A stretch of 64,000 nt of DNA, taken from positions 54,543,201 through 54,607,200 of the forward strand of contig OZ020616.1 in NCBI GenBank assembly GCA_963971575.1. The letters are read 5' to 3'. Of this stretch, positions 56,510 through 64,000 are shown piece by piece. Position numbers and translations under genes: made by a program. The stretch comes from Liopterus haemorrhoidalis. Lineage: Eukaryota > Arthropoda > Insecta > Coleoptera > Dytiscidae. The notes under the pieces are model-generated. The model was not told the origin of the DNA. It saw only the letters and a program-made list of their open reading frames with translations, and ran no database searches. Each line of letters begins with the position of its first letter. Within the stretch, counting starts at the first letter, position 1.

Positions 56510-59500
56510 AAAAATAGTCAAAACGTTATGTAGAGACCTCAATTCGTGGAGATCGATCGAAATCTCGAAATGTCAAAATCGGTATGATCACAATACCTCC
56601 CTTATATATGTTGGCGGTCGGTAAAAATGAATTTAATGTTTACTAATTTATTAACAGTTTGAATAGAATTTTTGTAACCATTTAGTTTTTCTATGTCCAC
56701 TATAATATCCAAATATAATAAAAAGAGATTATATTTTTTATGCCACTATGTCTCAGACGGTAATGTAAGTCCTGCGGAGATATCTTTATCGCTGATTTTA
56801 TCGCAGGAATATATAGACAGTCTTCAGACGATAGTTCACTTATAGCCCTAAGCAAAATTCAAAACTCTACAAAAAATTAAGTTTAGATCTGTTCTGCACA
56901 ACGTTTTATATTTAAAGTTAATGGATGTTTAAAAATACAACCAGACATTTTTAATCAATGACACACAGGATAAAAAAAAATCATAAGAACAAATATTAAT
57001 ATTTGTTCATAAATGGTCTAGAAGTTTAGGTATTTATTTCCGTATTGATTACTTCTAAATTGGAATTAATAGCAGCGTTTTAATATAGTAAATTACCAAC
57101 ATTATTGTATAAAATGCACTATTAATATCTTTGACAAATTGGTTTTCATTTCCATAAAATGTTCTCTAAATTATAGCTTAATAATAACTTTATCTCATAA
57201 TTTTTTTATTATATATTAAAATAATTATAAAATATATTTTCAATTATATTTTATGTCTGTGTTCAAGTTAAATTAAATTAAGTTTAAAAGCACATAGTTG
57301 AGGTTATGTTTGGGAGCTTTGTAAGCTTCGTTGATTACATATGAAAGCCATAAGCACAGATAAAAGTCCACAACTGTAATTGGAATTTGACACGAATTAA
57401 CACTCGGCTCACGTTTTACAAAATAAACAACTTTCATAAAATTATTCTGTACACTATTCAAAATTTTATATTTTAATCATTTTTACTATTTCTGCATCAT
57501 TGTCACTGTCACTGTCTTATAATAATGTCATCTTTTGTTGACTTAGAATAGAATGATTTCCATATTTAGTCCTAAAAATGAGAATACGAAAACCTCTCTA
57601 TCTCTGTCCATATTTTGGATACAATTTATACAATATCGTAGAAAAGTATGCGATAGGTAGGTTATGAAAACTCCATGAAGCCGAATTTTTATATTATCAT
57701 CACTTCAATTCGCCGTCTATGTTTTGTGGTCATCACTTCAATTCCACTTGCTGCTTTGTAGTCATAACTTTAATTCCCCCTCTTCAATCCATTTTCTTTT
57801 TTCTCTTTCAGTAGTTTTGATGTCCATTTTATTAACATTCCCCCCATGAATATATCTTGGTTGCGGCTTTTGAAGAAGCTATTTATTACATTATTTAAAC
57901 GCTACATCATCATCACTGGCGCGACAGCCCGAGGCGATCTAAGGCCTCTTTTCAAGTACATGAACATTTTTTCAATCTGTGTAATTCAGAAGTAATAATG
58001 TACAGTACCACAAAAATATAATATTATATAAAAAACTGATAATTTATTACAATAATTATCATTAAATACAAAAATACCGAATACTAAATTTAAATTAAAA
58101 TAAAACAGCACACACGTGATCAATAGACCAGCGTGTGTGAACCAAAATGTACAAGTTACGGAGCTGATGCAATAACTTGCTGAATAGAATTATATGTTAC
58201 AAAAATATAAAATAAACAATGAAATTGAGTTAATGTAAAATTGGAATGGACTTACAGACTTACGTACATCCCAACTTTACATTACATGGTACTGATGTCT
58301 CAGAAAACAGGTTCCTGGGTCCTCGGATGGTTTCTTCAAAAGGTGTTGATGCACAAAAAAATTAAATGATAAACCAGGAGGGTGAAACATCACTTAACTC
58401 GCGATAGAGACGCGTGAATTTATTTAGAAACTGCTAAGAATAATTCGACAGGCGAAGTACTCCCTGATCAGGTCAGCATATGAGTTATTTAGGTGAAAAA
58501 TAATGTTGAAACCGGCAAGTTGCGGCTCTCAACATTTTATAAAAACACAATTTTTTTGTGAATAAAATTAGATTAAATAAATTTAATTCAATAATAATAA
58601 GGGCCTTACGGGCGCGACAAAGATATTGTTTAATAGTCAGTTTTGATGAATTTATTATAGAAAGAACACATCTACCAACAACCAACAAAACAGACGGACG
58701 TGTTCTTGGACAGTTCTTAGTCACGTGCTGTCCTTCCTCTTCACCGACAGTCGGGTTGGAAGAAGAACGAGTATAACTCAACCAGAGAGCCGTGGCATAT
58801 GAAATTTGAATGCGCATTTTGTTTCGCATTTCGTGTCTTTCTCTTTCTAACCAGACCTTCTCCCATCTGCCACGGGTCGCTGGTTGAGATCTACGATCTT
58901 TTTGTAGGTACGTCTGTTTTGTTGGCTATGTGCTCAATAATAATCAGTGGTACGTATTTCGACCGGCTAAAATGTTGTTCGCCAACTGTGTGTCGTCTGC
59001 GATAGCAATTAGTTTTTCTTCCCAGATCGTCACATTCTGTCCACATCTGATGTTCAAAAATTTCTTAAATTAAAGCTTTAATTTCTCTAATATATTTTGT
59101 TGTGTGTGTGCAATTTTCTGTCCTAAATATGTGTATACATTTTATTTTATTATATAGGTTCTAACATGTATTCCCAAAGGAATCAATACGAAATTGAGGC
59201 AATAAAGAAAGTCGTAATGGGTCATTTATTTCCTATAATGATTCATTTCACACATAACCCGACACATAAAACTCTTACCAACGTTCCGAACAAAATTTAA
59301 GTTTTACGAGTCTAAATGGATTATATCGCTTGCACTACTATTATGCAGAAAGGAAAAAACTACCGTATTATGTTCATTAAGAAAATTTATGACCTTAATG
59401 TCATAGAGAAAATAATCAGGTCATTTAAAATGCATTGTACAATGCCAGTGAATTTAGCCAGAAACGCTTTTCACAATACAAATTCCCTTAGAACATTGAG

Positions 59501-59860
59501 GAAAAGAGTCTTATTTAAATTTTCCTGGTTGGCTTACTTTAACTTTAATTGGCAACACTAAAATTTTGTAACATTAAGCTTTTGTTTTACACTTATATTC
59601 AATGAAATGTACAATTAATTTTAATTTATATATACAATGGACTTTAAAAGATACATCATACAAATTATTACAAAACTTAAATAAAAGCCTTGTTCGCTAA
59701 GTACCAAACTTTTATTCATTTGTTTAATTTTCTTAATTTATTAATTTTTGTTTTTTACGCGCGTTTTGTTACGAAGAACATACAACTTTACGCCAGTCTG
59801 GCAGTAAAAAAGACAAAATGCGTTCTCATGACAACTAGCAAAGAAAGTAATATACAAATA
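56510..59860. other. No gene recognised; minor retroposon phrase
   Basis: 57905-57945 (catcatcatcactggcgcgacagcc...ctaaggcctc) looks like a retroposon tail phrase. 58660-58930 has a loose inverted pair around ccaacaaaacagacg. No coding sequence supported. Confidence 0.35.
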
Positions 59861-59863
59861 TAT

Positions 59864-60253
59864 TGTCACGTGGGTGGTTTGATTGAGACACAACTCCTGG
59901 TTTCAACATAACAAATTTATTAAATATGTATATCACATTTACAAAATAATGTTTGAATTGGTCCATGGAGTTGGGGAAGTCTTCGGTCCACCCCGTGTTG
60001 ACCAGGATCGGCTTGGACCTATCTCCGAGGCGGGGGCTACTCATCCGGGAGTCGAGGAGCCTGGAGAAGTCTTCTCCCACTCACATGGTCACTACTTGCT
60101 TGGCTTCCCTCTCGATACTAGAATCTGGCGTCGGTGTCGTGGTCGTCACCGTCTGGACTAATAGTGCAGCAGAGTTGGCTATGTTCTACTACCTCAATAT
60201 TCTCGACATCCATCTATTAAGTACCGAAAGTTAACCCAGTTCCAATATTCATC
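59864..60253 (+). mobile_element. Truncated LTR-like copy
   Basis: TGTCACGTGGGTGGTTTG... is about 90% like 60620-61010 and stops matching after gttccaatattcat. Confidence 0.7.
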
Positions 60254-60619
60254 GATGTTTCTGTGTCCTATTCTCTCAGGAGGTTCAATTCACTGGCAAC
60301 AATAACTAGACGCACTAGGTATATCTTGCATATATTATAATAATTACATGGATTCGCAAATGTTGATTGCTGCCAAGTTTACAGAACATAGATATTTACC
60401 TCTAGGAAGGACCCTCACTAAATGGCAGACACAATCATTTGAAAAATAAACACAGATTATTAATGATAGAACTTCAAGATAGATTCCATCAGTTGATCGA
60501 ACTATCCATCAATGGTGAACAGCAGTATTAGAAAATTTAAAGTACTGGACTGGCAACATAGAGTTTGATCTAGCAACATTTTGGGTTGCGGGACTTGGAA
60601 AGGTGGCAGATGAACATAT
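60254..60619. other. Spacer between two LTR-like copies
   Basis: No primer-binding site, gag or pol text seen, so it is not the inside of an LTR element in any usual form. Confidence 0.5.
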
Positions 60620-61171
60620 TGTCACGTGGGTAGTTTCATTGAAACACAACTCCTAGTTTCAACATAACAAATTTATTAAATATGTATATCACATTTACAA
60701 TATATGGTATATTTGAATTGGTCCATGGAGTTGGGGAAGTCTTCGGTCCACCCTGTGTTGGCCAGGATCGGCTTGGACCTATCTCCGAGGCGGGGTCTAC
60801 CTATCCGGGAGTCGAGGAGCCTGGAGAAGTCTTCTCCCACTCACATGGTCCCTACTTGTTTGGCTTCTCTCTCGATACAAGAATCTGGCGTCAGTGTCGT
60901 GGTCGTCACCTTCTGGACTAATACGAGCAGTGGAGTTGGCTATGTTCCACTGCTTTCATATTTTATGACTCCCAGCGTTTTTGTAACAAAAATTAACCCA
61001 GTTCCAATATTCATTCGTCATGACAAATATTTCCTCATTATGAAAATGCGATGTCTGCATTTTCGTAATCAGGCCACATACGTCAGACGCTGACGAATAG
61101 TTTTTACTCCGACAGCTGACCGTCATAATGTCTAGATGTCGTAATCCTGACCTAGGATTACCTATGTGACA
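60620..61171 (+). mobile_element. Solo LTR, 552 bp
   Basis: Starts TGTCACGTGGG and ends ATGTGACA (TG...CA with a TGTCAC/GTGACA inverted pair), flanked by ATAT on both sides (60616-60619, 61172-61175). The 4-bp duplication fits a Ty3/gypsy-type solo LTR. Long plus-strand frames inside are accidental. Confidence 0.75.
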
Positions 61172-61179
61172 ATATGTTT

Positions 61180-61985
61180 AGGTATTGGCGTCTCACGATG
61201 TCAGGGGCATTACGTCAGAAATCTACCACTAGCCGACAGATTCCATATACATTATAAATAATCGGCAGACAATAAAAGCAAGGTCGATTAATTGGTAATC
61301 GGTCAATTTGTTTATCGGTGCAACTCTAGTATTAACTGTTAACTATTTTTAAGTTTCACTAAGTATCTATCTGCATTTTGGTTTAATGTCTATTAGTATA
61401 GTGTTTTTATTACTCCACCGAGTCCAATTTTATCTGCATATAAATATTTAATTTACCAACTTTGAGATGAAACATTTCATTTTCTCTCGTTGGTAATCCA
61501 TGGTTGCAAACAATTTTCTTCTTAAATTGTTCCAAATGATTAAATTTCATTTCGGCGCTTATGCCGTCTTGTTAGATATGCACCAAAGCATCACGGTTCT
61601 GAATCATGCTTGCATAATATTCTCATGTCACAGAGAGACGACCATTGTGATTATATCAAGCTCTAAGTAAAGTGAGGTTATGGAAAACAGACAGCCTTAG
61701 GCATTCTCACGATGATACTCTACTTATTTACTAGGGTAATAGTAAAACAAATTCATCTTATATATGAAGTTTTACGTAAAATTAACAGATTTAATATTTA
61801 TATTTTTAGATTGTCTGCGTAATTTGGAAATATGAAAACTGTGGTTAAAAAATTGGTAAAAGTAGGTCTACAGTTTATTCTAGAACACAGTTTGCCAAGT
61901 TTTTAACCTCGCGGTACACTAAGGGAGATATTGTTTTCATGAAACATAAAATAGAATTCAAAAATATTAAAATTAAAAATATGAT
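61180..61985. other. No gene recognised
   Basis: 61890-61920 has a weak hAT-like phrase. Nothing else. Confidence 0.35.
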
Positions 61986-61987
61986 AA

Positions 61988-62225
61988 ACCAACGGAGTGG
62001 CCAAGCTCGTTAAATAGTGTGCAGACTGGTGAAAACTGTCTAAATTGTGAGGTTGCTGGTTTTATTCTCCGTTGGTGATATTATTCGGGTAACGATAATA
62101 TGTTAACATTACTCCCATTTTCACAATCAATCAACCCTCATCCAGGTGTAGGAGATCAACCCTGGCATCGGCGATTATCCTCGTTGCAGAAATAGGTCGT
62201 GTTAAATAAATAAAATAATAAAAAA
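61988..62225 (+). repeat. Class II tRNA-derived SINE, copy 2
   Basis: ccaacggagtggccaagctc, then a long spacer, gctggttttattctccgttgg (B-box mutated), the same body (tcatccaggtgtaggag, gcagaaataggtcg) and an A-rich tail. Older than the 9.8-kb copy by eye. Confidence 0.75.
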
Positions 62226-62239
62226 AAGTATATGATATT

Positions 62240-62815
62240 GAGACCCAATCCACAACGAAAATTTGATGGCTGTACTAATTAATTTTGGCAATTCGTGCTT
62301 CGCAAATAACGCTTTAGATTTTCTATGGGAACACCACCTTTTTTTTCCAGGGGAAATCTTTTATAGACACCATATTCAGGTAGTGTCGGACTCTCCACAA
62401 AGTGGCATACCGACTAAAAAACCCTGCTTGCCTCAACCCTGCCACGGAACTGTCGTAGTTGACTATTCTTCATGGCAGGTTGGCTAGATCTTCTTGCCTT
62501 CTCTCTTGGGTCTTCCTGTACTTCCTCCTGTTCTTCCTGTGTTTTTCTTCCGGTATGTTCCCAACTGAGCACAAGGTCTGTCGAGTCCCCCCCGCTAAAA
62601 ACTCCCTTAGGGCCCGCCAACTTCAGGTGTCCAGCTGTAGGCGTCCGTCTCGTGTTTTCGGACTTTGATCTGATTACTAGATTATCCGGTCCGAATACAA
62701 AGCGTACCCGTCAAGGACTCGCGTGGTTTTACGCACGGATCCCCGAGGCTTCGCTAGGTGACTAAATGGCGTACCCACACTCTCCGGATGCTGGTGTCTA
62801 TAACCCGACCTTTGA
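62240..62815. other. Unassigned, GC-richer segment
   Basis: 62390-62790 is clearly less AT-rich than its surroundings and has overlapping frames of 68-97 codons on both strands. None matches a family I know. Possibly the 5' part of the element whose RT begins at 62820. Confidence 0.3.
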
Positions 62816-62819
62816 GCTG

Positions 62820-63290
62820 CCGTGGCCTTCCGCATGGGAACACCACCTGGTGTTCCTCAAGATAGTGTACTTGGGCCATTCTTCTACATACTTTATGCTA
62901 CAAATTTACCTGAAACAAACAATACTACGATAGCTGCATTAGCGGATAATGTTGCTATACAGTCAACAAACGATGATCCTAATGAAGTTTCTACAACTCT
63001 TCAAATTCATCTAAATCTTACGATTAGTACAATAGACGGTGAACTACAGTAAATCAATCACGTTTACAATCAGACTCATTACTTGGCCACAAGTAACGAT
63101 CACTGACATTCCAGTTTCCATAGAAACTGAATTAAAATACTTTGGACTGCGTTTGGACCAAAGACTGAGCTGGAGCAAAATACATCCAAGCTAAACGTAA
63201 ACGGTTAAACCTATAATTTCGCCAGATGTGTTGGATTCTTGGTAGAAATCAAAATTATCTGTTCCAAGTAAAGTTTTGGTCTTATTTATT
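62820..63290 (+). pseudogene. jockey-like LINE reverse transcriptase fragment
   Basis: Reads GTPPGVPQDSVLGPFFYILY, ATNLPETNNTTIAALADN (catalytic FADD changed to LADN), PNEVSTTLQIHLNL and, after frame breaks, IETELKYFGLRLDQRLSW. This is the PQG, FADD, K-Y-L-G-L order of jockey. The catalytic loss and stops mark it dead. Confidence 0.78.
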
Positions 63291-63299
63291 TGATACTCT

Positions 63300-64000
63300 G
63301 AGTGAAATAGGTTGTAAATTAACAGTAAATTTAAAAAAATGCATTTTTATTATTTATTTTTTATGCAAGTCTATGACTTGTTTATATCGTAGAATTTAAA
63401 ATATATATTTTTTTTTTCATATAAGTGCAAAACAACTGTGGAAAAATATGAAAACATATTTGCTTAAAACTGGTGGAAACAAAAATTTTTTTCGCTCGTT
63501 GATGTTCTCTTATAAAATGGAAATTGTCTAATATAACCAACCTCATAGCTCTTATAGAAGCAAACATTTTTTCTTAGAGAGACTCAGAAACAATCTCCAA
63601 AAAATTTTTTTTGGAGTTCACGTTAATGTCTCTTAATAGCGTGTTTTTCAATGTGTGTAGAGCGGGGGACAAGGCAGTATGCTCCTCCCTGGGTGCGCGT
63701 CTGTCTTACTATTCGCATATGAATTTTTAGGTTGTCTTCAGTTAGTCAAAAGTAGTTTTATTTTTGTAAATGGTTCTCCTGCTTTCCATATATCCATTTT
63801 ATTTTATTTTTGATAATTTAATCTGTCTGATACTGCTGTTTAATAGTGAAATATGTCAAAATATTTTACACAAATATGATATGAAACTAAAACTTTAATG
63901 TCATGTTTAAAATAACGTTGCTAAATAATGTGGAAGTCATAAAATTTATCCGAGACCATTAATTTTATAATGGTTATTGCTGTAGACATAGTATTAAAAA
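63300..64000. other. No gene recognised
   Basis: AT-rich to the window end. Confidence 0.4.

Noticed and set aside
60704..61093. 129-codon plus-strand frame
   Set aside because: Inside a solo LTR; two overlapping frames are equally open and neither resembles gag, pol or env.

Overview
The window looks like intronic DNA from a large, AT-rich insect genome. The only host coding sequence I can support is one short exon at 32345-32511 (+). It has a clean acceptor and donor and encodes the start of the first immunoglobulin domain of a Dpr-family cell-surface protein. Dpr genes are arthropod neuronal recognition genes and often have very long introns, so most or all of the other 64 kb is probably intron. 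The insect order cannot be fixed from the sequence.

Everything else recognisable is mobile DNA, mostly broken and heavily nested. Layout: 1-5 kb holds a head-to-head Penelope-like element (PLE) palindrome with a GIY-YIG nuclease end and a hammerhead ribozyme, then a Tc1/mariner-type transposase split by a 1-kb repeat. 5-10 kb has LINE tails, a second PLE nuclease fragment split by a TTAA-flanked piggyBac-like element, and a SINE. 11-20 kb has several copies of the 1-kb repeat, a second hammerhead, a 560-bp foldback element and RT fragments. 20-24 kb has a pogo-type element inside a mariner, a third hammerhead, a hAT MITE and a SINE. 25-34 kb has a LINE inside a LINE, a MITE inside a MITE, the Dpr exon and a 5'-truncated CR1/L2-type LINE. 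35-43 kb has a 121-bp tandem array, more 1-kb repeat copies and a hAT element carrying a SINE. 44-54 kb has a Harbinger-type MITE, a pogo-type remnant, a mariner with an internal tandem duplication and a 916-bp transposon with perfect 30-bp inverted ends. 55-63 kb has LTR-like sequences, a second class II SINE copy and a jockey-type RT fragment.

The most unusual feature is a repeat of about 1.04 kb, here called the TLC element (tRNA-like cassette). It runs from AGGGTTTTGTAGG to TTCACATCAA and occurs about ten times. Its insertion into a transposase reading frame gives its ends almost to the base and shows insertion into a run of T. Its flanks are well conserved between copies, but the middle carries a tRNA-like segment of about 70 bp that differs from copy to copy. 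A second block near one end also exists in two forms. I found no coding capacity in it. The other strong non-coding find is three separate minimal hammerhead ribozymes of the PLE kind (2.8, 12.9 and 23.3 kb), each with a short self-complementary helix III and a matching helix I.

No complete transposase, reverse transcriptase or host gene is present. Nearly all of the open frames in the window are chance frames in AT-rich or low-complexity DNA.
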